This document shows, piece by piece, positions 22,678 to 30,495 of a stretch of 37,243 nucleotides of DNA. Positions within the stretch are counted from its first letter, which is position 1; each line of letters starts with the position of its first letter. The notes under the pieces are model-generated. The model had not been told where the DNA came from. It worked only from the letters and a program-made list of their open reading frames with translations, and ran no database searches. The DNA is from VFMC01 sp031400715 (GTDB lineage Bacteria; Actinomycetota; Acidimicrobiia; Acidimicrobiales; Ilumatobacteraceae): NCBI GenBank assembly GCA_031400715.1, contig JANNQK010000143.1, positions 1-37,243 of the forward strand, read 5' to 3'. A program made the position numbers and the translations under genes.

Positions 22678-23724
22678 ATGGCCAAGGAACTGAAGCTCGG
22701 ATACAACACCGGATACTGGGGAAGCGGCCCGCCCGCCGGCGCGCTCGAGTCGATCCAGGAAGCCGAGCGCCTCGGCTACAGCTCGGTGTGGACCGCCGAG
22801 GCGTACGGCAGCGTCGCGCTCACACCGCTCGCATGGTGGGGTGCGCACACCTCGTCGGTGCAGCTCGGCACGGGCATCATCCAGATGAGCGCGCGCACTC
22901 CCGCAGCGACGGCGATGGCGGCGATGACCCTCGACCACCTGTCCGGTGGGCGCGTGCTGCTCGGTCTCGGCGTGTCGGGACCACAGGTGGTGGAGGGCTG
23001 GTACGGCCAGGCGTACGGCAAGCCGCTCGCCCGCACCCGCGAGTACGTCGACATCGTGCGCCGCATCATCCGCCGCGATGCGCCGATCAACGCCCACGGC
23101 GAGTTCTACGACATGCCGTACACGGGATCGGACGGCAAGGGTCTCGGCAAGCCGCTGAAGAGCACGATCCATCCGTTGCGCACCGAGATCCCGATCTACC
23201 TCGGGGCCGAAGGTCCGAAGAACGTCGCCCTGGCCGGCGAGATCTGCGACGGCTGGCTGCCACTGTTCTTCAGCCCCAAGGAGAACGACTTCTACCAGCG
23301 GTGCCTGAACGAGGGCTTCGCTGCCGCAGGGGACCCCGGCAAGGCCGAGCGCTTCGACGTCGCGTCGGGTGTGCAGATCATCGTCGGTGACGACGTCGAG
23401 AAGTGCGCCGACTTCGTTCGCCCGTTCCTCGCCCTCTACGCCGGTGGCATGGGTGCACGCGGGGCCAACTTCCACTTCGAGGTGTTCGCCCGCATGGGCT
23501 ACGAAGACGTTGCGTTACAGGTGCAGGACCTGTACCTCGCCGGCAAGAAAGCCGAGGCCGCAGCGGTGATCCCGTTGTCGATGGTGGAAGATGTCGCCCT
23601 GGTCGGTCCTGCCGACAAGATCCGCAGCGACCTCGACAGGTGGCGCGAGACCTGCATCACCACGTTCTTGCTGAGCGGCCCCAAGCAGATGCTCCCCGTG
23701 TATGCCGACCTCATCCTCGGCTGA
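22678..23724 (+). CDS. LLM-class (probably F420-dependent) oxidoreductase
   Basis: 348 residues from the ATG at 22678. The luciferase-like TIM barrel is clear: LGYNTGYWGSGPPAG, ERLGYSSVWTAEAYG, SVQLGTGIIQMSARTP, LDHLSGGRVLLGLGVSGPQVVEGWYG, IPIYLGAEGPKNVALAGEICDGWLP and the closing LLSGPKQMLPVYADLIL. This pattern is that of the actinobacterial F420 families (similar to mycobacterial N5,N10-methylenetetrahydromethanopterin-reductase-like proteins). F420 use is inferred by family. The substrate is unknown. The 3' end has been tandemly duplicated downstream. Confidence 0.85.
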   Translation: MAKELKLGYNTGYWGSGPPAGALESIQEAERLGYSSVWTAEAYGSVALTPLAWWGAHTSSVQLGTGIIQMSARTPAATAMAAMTLDHLSGGRVLLGLGVSGPQVVEGWYGQAYGKPLARTREYVDIVRRIIRRDAPINAHGEFYDMPYTGSDGKGLGKPLKSTIHPLRTEIPIYLGAEGPKNVALAGEICDGWLPLFFSPKENDFYQRCLNEGFAAAGDPGKAERFDVASGVQIIVGDDVEKCADFVRPFLALYAGGMGARGANFHFEVFARMGYEDVALQVQDLYLAGKKAEAAAVIPLSMVEDVALVGPADKIRSDLDRWRETCITTFLLSGPKQMLPVYADLILG

Positions 23725-23767
23725 CCATCCTCGGCTGACCATCCTCGCCTGGCCATCCTCGGCTGGC
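23712..23767. repeat. 14-bp tandem array over the end of the LLM gene (4 copies)
   Basis: Units CATCCTCGGCTGAC (twice), CATCCTCGCCTGGC and CATCCTCGGCTGGC. The first unit encodes the last residues and stop of the LLM protein; the others fill the gap to the GrpB gene at 23775. The order of decay (two perfect, two diverged) suggests stepwise slippage. Any ribosome site for the next gene has been displaced. Confidence 0.93.
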
Positions 23768-23774
23768 CAATGAC

Positions 23775-24335
23775 ATGATCGAGGTCGCTGCCGACGTCGG
23801 TCTCGGTCTCGACCACGGCGTGGTCCGGCTCGCCCGCACGACGCCGGCGTGGATCGCGGCCGGTGAGCAGCTGCGCGAGCACGTCGCGGCGGAGCTGGTG
23901 GGCCTGGTCGCCGCCGTGGAGCAGATCGGCTCGTCGTCGGTCCCGGATCTGCTGGCGAAGCCGATCGTCGACCTCGCTGTGGGTCTGACGACCGGTCAGG
24001 AGCTCGTGCCGGTGCACGCCGTGCTCGAACACGACAGCTGGATCTACCGCGGAGATGCCGGCGAGCACGGTGGCCACGTGTTCGTCTACGACACTCGACC
24101 GCTCCATCGTGTCGCCCACCTTCACGTCGTCGAGCACGAAGGCCGACAGTGGCGGCACTACCTGCAGCTGCGCGATCTGCTGCGGACGAGCGCGAATGCC
24201 CGCGCCGAGTACGAGTCGGTGAAGCTGGAGCTGCACCGACTCGTCGGCGACGATCGAGTGGCATACACCGACGGCAAGACCGACGTCATCCGCCGGCTTC
24301 TCGCCTCGACGAACGACCGACGACACACGGGCTGA
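23775..24335 (+). CDS. GrpB family protein (UPF0157)
   Basis: 186 residues. The core VAAVEQIGSSSVPDLLAKPIVDLAVGL corresponds to the GrpB signature (usually HVGSTSVPGLAAKPIIDI), and HLHVVEHEGRQWRHYLQLRDLLR matches the second conserved block. The fold belongs to the nucleotidyltransferase group, but the function is unknown. Compared with the family, GSTS has become GSSS and a His upstream is Gln. No ribosome site is visible, and the start lies directly after the 14-bp array, so expression may depend on the upstream LLM gene. Confidence 0.8.
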   Translation: MIEVAADVGLGLDHGVVRLARTTPAWIAAGEQLREHVAAELVGLVAAVEQIGSSSVPDLLAKPIVDLAVGLTTGQELVPVHAVLEHDSWIYRGDAGEHGGHVFVYDTRPLHRVAHLHVVEHEGRQWRHYLQLRDLLRTSANARAEYESVKLELHRLVGDDRVAYTDGKTDVIRRLLASTNDRRHTG

Positions 24336-24363
24336 TCGAACGCCGCACGGCGCAGCGATGACG

Positions 24364-24531
24364 TCAGTCGCAGCAGCTGTCACGCCATCCGCAGGTGCGG
24401 CACTTGAAATGGGCGTGCTCGGGGTGCAGGCCACCGCCGCAGAGCGGACACTCGGGGAAGACGCCGAAACGGACGCAGCGATCGTTCATCGGTTCGGCAG
24501 GGGCGCGTTCGGTCGACACGTCGGCGGGCAT
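24364..24531 (-). CDS. Small zinc-ribbon protein
   Basis: 55 residues from the ATG at 24531; an internal ATG at 24489 would give 41. The sequence holds two CxxC knuckles, CPLC (28-31) and CRTC (44-47), spaced by a His-rich segment GGGLHPEHAHFK, and ends GWRDSCCD with a double cysteine. This is a zinc-ribbon (rubredoxin-knuckle-like) pattern; the extra cysteines could bind a second metal or serve as a thiol switch. Small actinobacterial proteins with a GWRDSCC-like ending exist, to my knowledge without assigned function. It is divergent from the MFS gene, with a perfect dyad in between, so both may answer to one regulator. Confidence 0.7.
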   Translation of the reverse strand: MPADVSTERAPAEPMNDRCVRFGVFPECPLCGGGLHPEHAHFKCRTCGWRDSCCD

Positions 24532-24581
24532 GTGTCAAGTCTGACAGCCTCGATTCCGTGCGTGCGGGACCCGGCGGCGTA

Positions 24582-24603
24582 CTCTTGACCCGTGGGTCAA
24601 GAG
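24582..24603. promoter_or_regulatory. 22-bp perfect dyad upstream of the MFS transporter
   Basis: Arms CTCTTGACCC and GGGTCAAGAG flank a GT centre. It lies 27 bp before the MFS start and 51 bp before the zinc-ribbon start, in the only gap between two divergent genes. Each arm contains TTGACC, close to a -35 hexamer, so a bound repressor would mask promoters on both strands. There is no T-run, so a terminator is unlikely. Confidence 0.6.
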
Positions 24604-24629
24604 CTCGCCCGACCCCGTTCACCGCGCAC

Positions 24630-25937
24630 ATGACGACGACGACGACGATCGACCACGGCCACCGACCAGGCAGCGCGCGGGCAGCCCTTGCGTACCCGCG
24701 TTTCCGGCGGATGTGGATCGCGTCGTTCGCCAGCAACACCGGCACCTGGATGCAGAACGTGGTGCTGCCTGCGTATGTGTACGAACGAACCGGCAAGGCG
24801 TCGGTCGTGGGGCTGTTGGTCTTCGCCCAACTCGGACCGTTGTTGCTGCTGTCGATTCCTGCCGGTGTGATCGCCGATCGGTTCGATCGCCGCCGGTGGC
24901 TGGTGGCGATGCAGATCGTGCAGATGGTGTTCTCGATCGCATTGTTCCCACTGGCGGCCGCAGACGCGCCGCTGTGGTCGCTCTTCGCCGTCGCGTTCGG
25001 CGTCGGGGTCGGCAACGCGCTCAATGCTCCGGCGTGGTCGGCGATGCTGCCCACGTTGGTCGGCAGAGCAGATCTCTCCGGATCGATCTCGCTCAACTCG
25101 GCGATGATCAACGGCAGCCGGGTCATCGGGCCGATCATCGTGGCGGTGCTGGCGCCACTCGGTGTCACCACCTCGCAGTTCTTCCTCCTCAACGCAGCCA
25201 CGTACCTGTTCGTCGTGTTCGCCCTCGTCTCGGTCGACCTCCGTCGGCCGCCGCAGGTCCAGCACGAGAAGGGGTGGCGGCAGTTCACCGCCGGGCTGCG
25301 CTTGGCACGCGACAAGCCCGTGGCGTCGCGCCTGCTCATCTCGCTCACCACCTTTTCGTTCCTGTCGTTGCCCTACGTCGGTCTGTTCGCGGCGGTGGCC
25401 CAGCTCAACTTCGGGATCGCCGGCCGGACCACCACCTACAAGTGGCTGTACGCCACCTGGGGGCTCGGCGCGTGTCTCGGCGGCCTCGCCATCGGCACGG
25501 TCTTCGTCGGATGGGACAAGCGACGACTCATCCGCCTCGGATTCGCCTCGTTCGCGATGTGCCTCGTGGCCTTCGCCCTCGCCCGCGAGCCGATCGGAGC
25601 GTTCATCTCCGGGTTCTTCCTGGGCTTCGCCTACTTCGGCACGACGACGTCGATGATGACCGTCATGCAGAGCCGCCTCGCCGATCACGAACGGGGTCGG
25701 GTGATAAGCCTCTGGTTCATGGCCTTCGGGGGCACGGTGCCTCTCGGCAACCTGCTCTTCGGGCCGGTGATCGACGCCGTGGGAGCTCGATGGGTGTTGC
25801 TCGGAGGCGCGGCATGGGCGCTGTGGCTGTCGTACTGGTGCAACATCACGGCGATCGACGACCGAACTCACGACGACAACCCGACACCCGATCACGCCTC
25901 CATGCTCGACGAGCACGGCATCGCCGCCGGCGAGTGA
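24630..25937 (+). CDS. MFS transporter (EntS-like, MFS_3 group)
   Basis: 435 residues from the ATG at 24630. The pattern is that of the enterobactin-exporter-like transmembrane effector group: YPRFRRMWIASFASNTGTWMQNVVLPAYVY at the start, then LSIPAGVIADRFDRRRWL (the MFS loop 2-3 motif), NALNAPAWSAMLPTLVGR, SLNSAMINGSRVIGPIIVAVL, and a late HERGRVISLWFMAFGGTVPLGNLLFGP. About 12 hydrophobic segments are visible. Efflux of a drug or siderophore-like compound is the usual role; the substrate is not readable. The dyad at 24582-24603 suggests ligand-controlled expression, although the regulator gene is not adjacent. It converges with the GGDEF-EAL gene, with 3 bp between the stops. Confidence 0.88.
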   Translation: MTTTTTIDHGHRPGSARAALAYPRFRRMWIASFASNTGTWMQNVVLPAYVYERTGKASVVGLLVFAQLGPLLLLSIPAGVIADRFDRRRWLVAMQIVQMVFSIALFPLAAADAPLWSLFAVAFGVGVGNALNAPAWSAMLPTLVGRADLSGSISLNSAMINGSRVIGPIIVAVLAPLGVTTSQFFLLNAATYLFVVFALVSVDLRRPPQVQHEKGWRQFTAGLRLARDKPVASRLLISLTTFSFLSLPYVGLFAAVAQLNFGIAGRTTTYKWLYATWGLGACLGGLAIGTVFVGWDKRRLIRLGFASFAMCLVAFALAREPIGAFISGFFLGFAYFGTTTSMMTVMQSRLADHERGRVISLWFMAFGGTVPLGNLLFGPVIDAVGARWVLLGGAAWALWLSYWCNITAIDDRTHDDNPTPDHASMLDEHGIAAGE

Positions 25938-25940
25938 CCG

Positions 25941-28091
25941 TCAGCCGCCTGCAATGCCCGCAACGCCCGACAGGCCAGCACCACCTGCGACACTCGCCAG
26001 GTAGTCGTACACCCACGTCTCCAGGTCGCCAGGGGCGATCGCGGGCGACATCAGGTACCCCTGCGCGCTGTCGCACCCCATCTGGCGCAACATCACCAAC
26101 TGCTCGGGTCGCTCCACACCCTCTGCAACCGCGTGCAGTCCGAGACTGTGCGCCAGCGTCACGATCGCGGCGACCAGGTTGAAATCCATCTCGTCGGTGA
26201 CGATCCCGGCGACGAAGGAACGGTCGATCTTGATCGTGTGCACCTTGAGCTTGCGAAGGTGGGTGAGCGACGAGTAGCCAGTGCCGAAGTCGTCGAGGGC
26301 GATCCGCACACCGAGGTCGGCCAGCGCACGCAACGTCGCCTGCGGCGTGGCCTGCTCGCGCAACCCGGGATGGTCGAGCGTGGCCTGCTCGGTCACCTCG
26401 ACCAACAGCCGATTCGGTGCGAGGCCATGTCGACCGAGCGTCCGGGAGATCTCGGCCACGATGCCAGGGTCGACGAGGTCGTGGGCGCTCATGTTCACGC
26501 TCACCCACCCGTCCGGAAGCAACGGCTCGATGTGGGCGAGGAGTGCGCACGCCTGCTCGAGGATCGACCGATCGATCTGGGTCACCAATCCCGACTCGAA
26601 TGCGACGTCGAGGAAGTCTCCCGGACCGAGCACCTGCCCGTTCGGGTGATGCCACCGCGCCAGCGCTTCGAACCCACGCAGCGACCCGTCGGCGATACTC
26701 ACCACCGGCTGGAGGTGCGCCATGATCTCGTTCCTGTCGATCGCGCCACGCAGGGCCTCGGCGAGGTCGCGGCGGTCCTTCCACCGTCTCACGCGAGGCG
26801 CCGCGCCACTCCTCCTGGCCGTCTTGATCTGGTACATCGACTGGTCCGCCTCCGCGACCAGCGAGCTGACCGACGACGCAGCATCGGAGTACGACACCCC
26901 GACCGATGCAGAGATCGATGCAACGCCGCTGCGCAGGACGAAGGGATTGGCGATCGCTTGCTCGACCCTCCGGCCGAGCTCCTCGATCGACTCGCGCGCC
27001 CCAAGGCCAGGCGCGAGCACGACGAACTCGTCGCCACCGATACGAGCCACCGTGTCACCGAAGCGCACCATGCCGTTCAACCGAGCGGCCACCGCGACGA
27101 GCAGTTCGTCGCCCGCGTCGTGTCCCAACAGGTCGTTCACCGGCTTGAAACGGTCGAGGTCGACGAACAACAGGCCCACCTGATCCCCCTCACCCCGTCG
27201 GGCCAGAGCTTCGGTGATGGCGGTGCTGAGCGCGATCCGATTCGGAAGGGAGGTGAGCGGGTCGTGGGTGGCGAGCAACTGGAGCGCGTCGCGCGCCGAG
27301 TGCAACTCGCTCACTTCGTAGCCGGTGACCACGTATCCCTGAACCACCGGATCGTCGCGCAGGTCGACAACCTCGAATCGGAACGGCCGAGGCGCTCGCG
27401 AACCCACCGATCGGACGAGTACCTCGACCGACGACGGCGAATGGCCCGTGCGGTCCCGCAGCGCTCCTTCGAGCAGCGCCTGATCATCGCCGACCGCGAT
27501 CGACCAGAACGTGGTGCCCACCAGCCGTTCCGGATCGTGCCCGGTCAGTCGCGTGATCGCCGCCGACACCGAGTGCACCAGCCCATCGGCATCCAGCAGC
27601 ATCGTGATCGCGGAAGAGTGATGCACGACCGCCTGGAATCGGGCAACGTCGCCCGACGCCACCTCCCATCGCCGCCGCTCGCCGATGTCACGGCACGACA
27701 GCACCAGGGCGCCGAGCTCGTCGTCGAGATGGTTGCTCCCCAGCACTTCGAACAGCCGCCATGCCCCGGCGGGATCGACGATGCGGATCTCGATCGGCGT
27801 CCCGACCCGCTTCGACTGCAGGGTCGTGGTCGATGACATCGCAATCGCGAGGTCATCGGGATGGATCAGATCGAGGATGCTCCGCCCCATCCACGCCTGC
27901 CGATCCCAGCCCAGGGTCGCCGCCGTCTCGTTCACGTAGACGACGTGGGCGTCACCGTCGATCGCCAGGACGATGTCGGCGACGGCGTCGAGCAACGCGG
28001 CAGCGTCATGGCGCGCCTCGAGTTGATTCCACTCGACATCATGCGACACCACGAGCCGGATCGTCCGGTGCGACCGCCGAGATTCAACCAT
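25941..28091 (-). CDS. PAS-PAS-GGDEF-EAL cyclic-di-GMP enzyme
   Basis: 716 residues from the ATG at 28091; upstream codons in the same frame look non-coding. PAS1 covers about 28-140 (DIVLAIDGDAHVVYVNETA) and PAS2 about 155-265 (AITMLLDADGLVHSVSAAI). GGDEF: the active site RIGGDEFVVL (352-356) is intact, and an RFGD inhibitory site lies exactly five residues before it, so the cyclase should be product-inhibited. EAL: FEALARW (475-477), NMSAHDL, LVEVTEQA, ALDDFGTGYSSL, IKIDRSF and AEGVE keep the metal and catalytic residues, so phosphodiesterase activity is also expected. There are no membrane segments: a soluble sensor. The PAS ligand is unknown. Confidence 0.95.
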   Translation of the reverse strand: MVESRRSHRTIRLVVSHDVEWNQLEARHDAAALLDAVADIVLAIDGDAHVVYVNETAATLGWDRQAWMGRSILDLIHPDDLAIAMSSTTTLQSKRVGTPIEIRIVDPAGAWRLFEVLGSNHLDDELGALVLSCRDIGERRRWEVASGDVARFQAVVHHSSAITMLLDADGLVHSVSAAITRLTGHDPERLVGTTFWSIAVGDDQALLEGALRDRTGHSPSSVEVLVRSVGSRAPRPFRFEVVDLRDDPVVQGYVVTGYEVSELHSARDALQLLATHDPLTSLPNRIALSTAITEALARRGEGDQVGLLFVDLDRFKPVNDLLGHDAGDELLVAVAARLNGMVRFGDTVARIGGDEFVVLAPGLGARESIEELGRRVEQAIANPFVLRSGVASISASVGVSYSDAASSVSSLVAEADQSMYQIKTARRSGAAPRVRRWKDRRDLAEALRGAIDRNEIMAHLQPVVSIADGSLRGFEALARWHHPNGQVLGPGDFLDVAFESGLVTQIDRSILEQACALLAHIEPLLPDGWVSVNMSAHDLVDPGIVAEISRTLGRHGLAPNRLLVEVTEQATLDHPGLREQATPQATLRALADLGVRIALDDFGTGYSSLTHLRKLKVHTIKIDRSFVAGIVTDEMDFNLVAAIVTLAHSLGLHAVAEGVERPEQLVMLRQMGCDSAQGYLMSPAIAPGDLETWVYDYLASVAGGAGLSGVAGIAGG

Positions 28092-28198
28092 CCGGGGCGT
28101 GTGGACTCGCGCTCCAAGAAGCTGCGAAACGTCAAGATCACGTCGAGATGACCGCTTCCCGCATGCGTCTCGTCGCCAGTTTGGTGCACACTCACGAC

Positions 28199-29077
28199 AT
28201 GACCGTCCGACTTGGCGTCGTGATCCTGCCCGAACACCGCTGGTCTGTCGCGGCGCGTCAATGGTCGTGCAGCGAGCAGTTGGGATTCGATCACGCTTGG
28301 ACCTACGACCATCTGTCGTGGCGAGAGCTACGCGACGGCCCGTGGTTCGGTGCGGTGCCCACACTGGCAGCAGCGGCGATGGTCACGACCTCGATCCGGC
28401 TCGGGGTGATGGTCGCGTCGGCGAACTACCGCCACCCCGTGCCGTTCTCGAAGGAGATCATGAGCCTGGACGATCTGTCCGACGGACGCATCACCCTCGG
28501 ACTCGGTGCCGGCAGCGTCGGCTACGACGCGACGATCCTGGGGACTCCCCCGTGGTCACGCCGAGAACGGACCGGACGCTTCGTCGAGTTCGTCGACCTG
28601 CTCGACGAACTGCTGCGCGAGCCGGCCGTCTCTCGTGATGGCGAGTACTACTCGGCAGACGAGGCGCGCAACGTACCCGGATGCCAGCAACGACCTCGCG
28701 TGCCGTTCTCGGTGGCGGCCGTCGGGCCGCGCGGCATGAACCTCGCGGCACAGCACGCGGCATCGTGGGTCACCTTCGGCGATCTGAGCGGCACCGAGCG
28801 CGTCGATCCGGTTGCGGGCGAGCGCATCGTCGCCCAGCAGGTCAGAGCGCTCGAGAGTGCGTGCGAGACGGCGGGTCGCGACCCGGGCTCCATCGATCGG
28901 ATCGTGCTCACCGGCCCGCAACTCGATCCGTGCCTCGACAGCGTCGAGGCGTTCCGCGACATGTTGGGACGCTACGAAGCCGTAGGTGCGACCGACGTAG
29001 TGGTGCATTGGCCGCGTGCCACCGAGCCGTATCGCGCCGACATGGACACGTTCCTGACGGTCGTCACGGAACGCTGA
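28199..29077 (+). CDS. LLM-class flavin- or F420-dependent oxidoreductase
   Basis: 292 residues from the ATG at 28199. Earlier ATGs at 28148 and 28162 are in frame and none has a good ribosome site. The barrel pattern is clear: VRLGVVILPEHRWSVAA, SEQLGFDHAWTYDHLSW, TSIRLGVMVASANYRHPVPF, MSLDDLSDGRITLGLGAGS and VPFSVAAVGPRGMNLAAQHA. TYDHLSW fits the group using FMN or F420. Substrate unknown. The frame opens about 110 bp from the divergent GGDEF-EAL start. Confidence 0.82.
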   Translation: MTVRLGVVILPEHRWSVAARQWSCSEQLGFDHAWTYDHLSWRELRDGPWFGAVPTLAAAAMVTTSIRLGVMVASANYRHPVPFSKEIMSLDDLSDGRITLGLGAGSVGYDATILGTPPWSRRERTGRFVEFVDLLDELLREPAVSRDGEYYSADEARNVPGCQQRPRVPFSVAAVGPRGMNLAAQHAASWVTFGDLSGTERVDPVAGERIVAQQVRALESACETAGRDPGSIDRIVLTGPQLDPCLDSVEAFRDMLGRYEAVGATDVVVHWPRATEPYRADMDTFLTVVTER

Positions 29078-29082
29078 CCCGA

Positions 29083-29115
29083 CGCTGGTCCCCCGCTGGT
29101 CCCCCGCTGATCCCC
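29083..29115. repeat. 11-bp tandem array just past the LLM stop (3 copies)
   Basis: CGCTGGTCCCC twice and CGCTGATCCCC once, starting 6 bp after the stop codon. It lies in the 77-bp gap between the convergent LLM and murF genes. The gap has no obvious terminator hairpin. Confidence 0.88.
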
Positions 29116-29154
29116 CGTCGATCGCCTTCGGACCCCCCGAGCATCTCGCGGGTG

Positions 29155-30468
29155 TCACCCGTCGATGAGCGCCGCAGCGAGTCGATCGAGACCGGCCACA
29201 CGGCTGCCCTTCACCAGCACGGCGTCTCCCTCACCCAACGAACCGACGCACTCGAGCGCCGATGCCACATCGAGAAGTGGTGCAACGCCGTAGAGGTCGG
29301 TGGCGACGGCGATCACCTCGACGCCACGTTCGGCGGCGTAGGAGTGGATGCTGCGGTGCTCGCGTTCAGGGTCGGAGATCTCGGCCATCACGCCCAGAAC
29401 GGCTAGGCGGCGAGTGGCCGGCATCGCCACCAAGGCGTCGATCGCGGCGCGCATCGAGGTGGGGTTCGCGTTGTAGGAGTCGTCGATCACCGTGGCTCCC
29501 GATCTCAACCGCACCACGTCCATCCGCATGGCCGTCAAGCGCACCGAACAGAGCGCGTGCGCCGCGGCGTCGAGATCGCCACCGACCGCGCCCACGGTCG
29601 CGAGCGCGGCCGCGGCGTTCGACACCATGTGCCGGCCGCTGACGGCCAGACGCACGTACAGGCTGCCCCACGGGCTCTCGACCGCGAACGATGCGCGGGC
29701 GAGGTGATCGAGCGCCACCGAGGTGATCCGAACGTGGGAGCCGGCAGCCTCTCCGAAGAGGAGCACCCTGGCCGACGCGGCCCTGGCCATTGACGCAACC
29801 CGTGGATCGTCGGCGTTGAGGATCGCGACGCCGTCGGGTGGCAGCGCCTGTACCAACTCGGCCTTGGCCTTGGCGACGCCCTCGATGCCACCGACGCGTT
29901 CGCTGTGGGCTTCGGCGACGCGTGTGACGATGCCGATCGAGGGGCGGGCGATGCCGCACAGGCGAGCGATCTCACCGAAGCCGCGCATGCCCATCTCGAG
30001 GATCATCACCTCGGTGTCGTCGGGAGCGTTGAGGATCGTGGTGGGCAGGCCCTGATCGTTGTTGAAGCTGCTCTCGTTGGCCCAGGTGCGCCGGCTCGGG
30101 CCGAGTGCCGCCCAGGCGAGATCCTTGGTGCTGGTCTTGCCCACCGAACCGGTGATCCCGATCACCGTTGCCGTGGAACGTGCCCGCCGCGCCGTCGCCA
30201 GACGCATCAGCGCAGCCAGGGTGTCGGTCACCTCGATCGCGGTGCCCTTGGTGCCCGGCCAGATCGGTCGCGACGTGAGATACGCACCGGCGCCGCGAGA
30301 GAGCGCCGACTCGATGAAGTCGTGCCCGTCACGTTGGTCGACGAGAGGCACGAACAGCTGCCCGGGTGCCGTGGTACGTGAATCGAACGAGACACCGTCG
30401 AGGACGACGTCGGGGCCGGCGAGCCGCCCGCCCGTGTCTCGTGCAACGTCGCTTGCCCGGAATCGCAT
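29155..30468 (-). CDS. murF: UDP-MurNAc-tripeptide:D-Ala-D-Ala ligase (MurF)
   Basis: 437 residues from the ATG at 30468, matching the start of MurF domain 1 (MRFRASDVARDTGGRLAG). The substrate domain shows VSFDSRTTAPGQLFVPL. The ATP site is GITGSVGKTSTKDL (104-116), followed by WANESSFNNDQGLPTTIL, the central EMGMRGFGEIA and the closing DDSYNANPTSM, all typical of MurF. It adds the D-Ala-D-Ala dipeptide to the muropeptide precursor in the cytoplasm. It stands apart from the usual dcw cluster; the only cell-wall gene beside it is ddl, which makes its substrate and faces the other way. Confidence 0.95.
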   Translation of the reverse strand: MRFRASDVARDTGGRLAGPDVVLDGVSFDSRTTAPGQLFVPLVDQRDGHDFIESALSRGAGAYLTSRPIWPGTKGTAIEVTDTLAALMRLATARRARSTATVIGITGSVGKTSTKDLAWAALGPSRRTWANESSFNNDQGLPTTILNAPDDTEVMILEMGMRGFGEIARLCGIARPSIGIVTRVAEAHSERVGGIEGVAKAKAELVQALPPDGVAILNADDPRVASMARAASARVLLFGEAAGSHVRITSVALDHLARASFAVESPWGSLYVRLAVSGRHMVSNAAAALATVGAVGGDLDAAAHALCSVRLTAMRMDVVRLRSGATVIDDSYNANPTSMRAAIDALVAMPATRRLAVLGVMAEISDPEREHRSIHSYAAERGVEVIAVATDLYGVAPLLDVASALECVGSLGEGDAVLVKGSRVAGLDRLAAALIDG

Positions 30469-30476
30469 CGGGCCAC

Positions 30477-30486
30477 ACGGTACCGT
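30477..30486. promoter_or_regulatory. 10-bp palindrome in the murF-ddl gap
   Basis: ACGGTACCGT is self-complementary and lies 8 bp from the murF start and 9 bp from the ddl start. The whole gap is 27 bp. It may be a shared operator, or chance symmetry in a short GC-rich gap. Confidence 0.35.
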
Positions 30487-30495
30487 CGGACCGTC

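Noticed and set aside
24582..24603. Treating the perfect dyad upstream of the MFS gene as an intrinsic terminator
   Set aside because: It has a 2-nt centre and no T-run, and lies between divergent starts where termination is not expected. An operator fits better.
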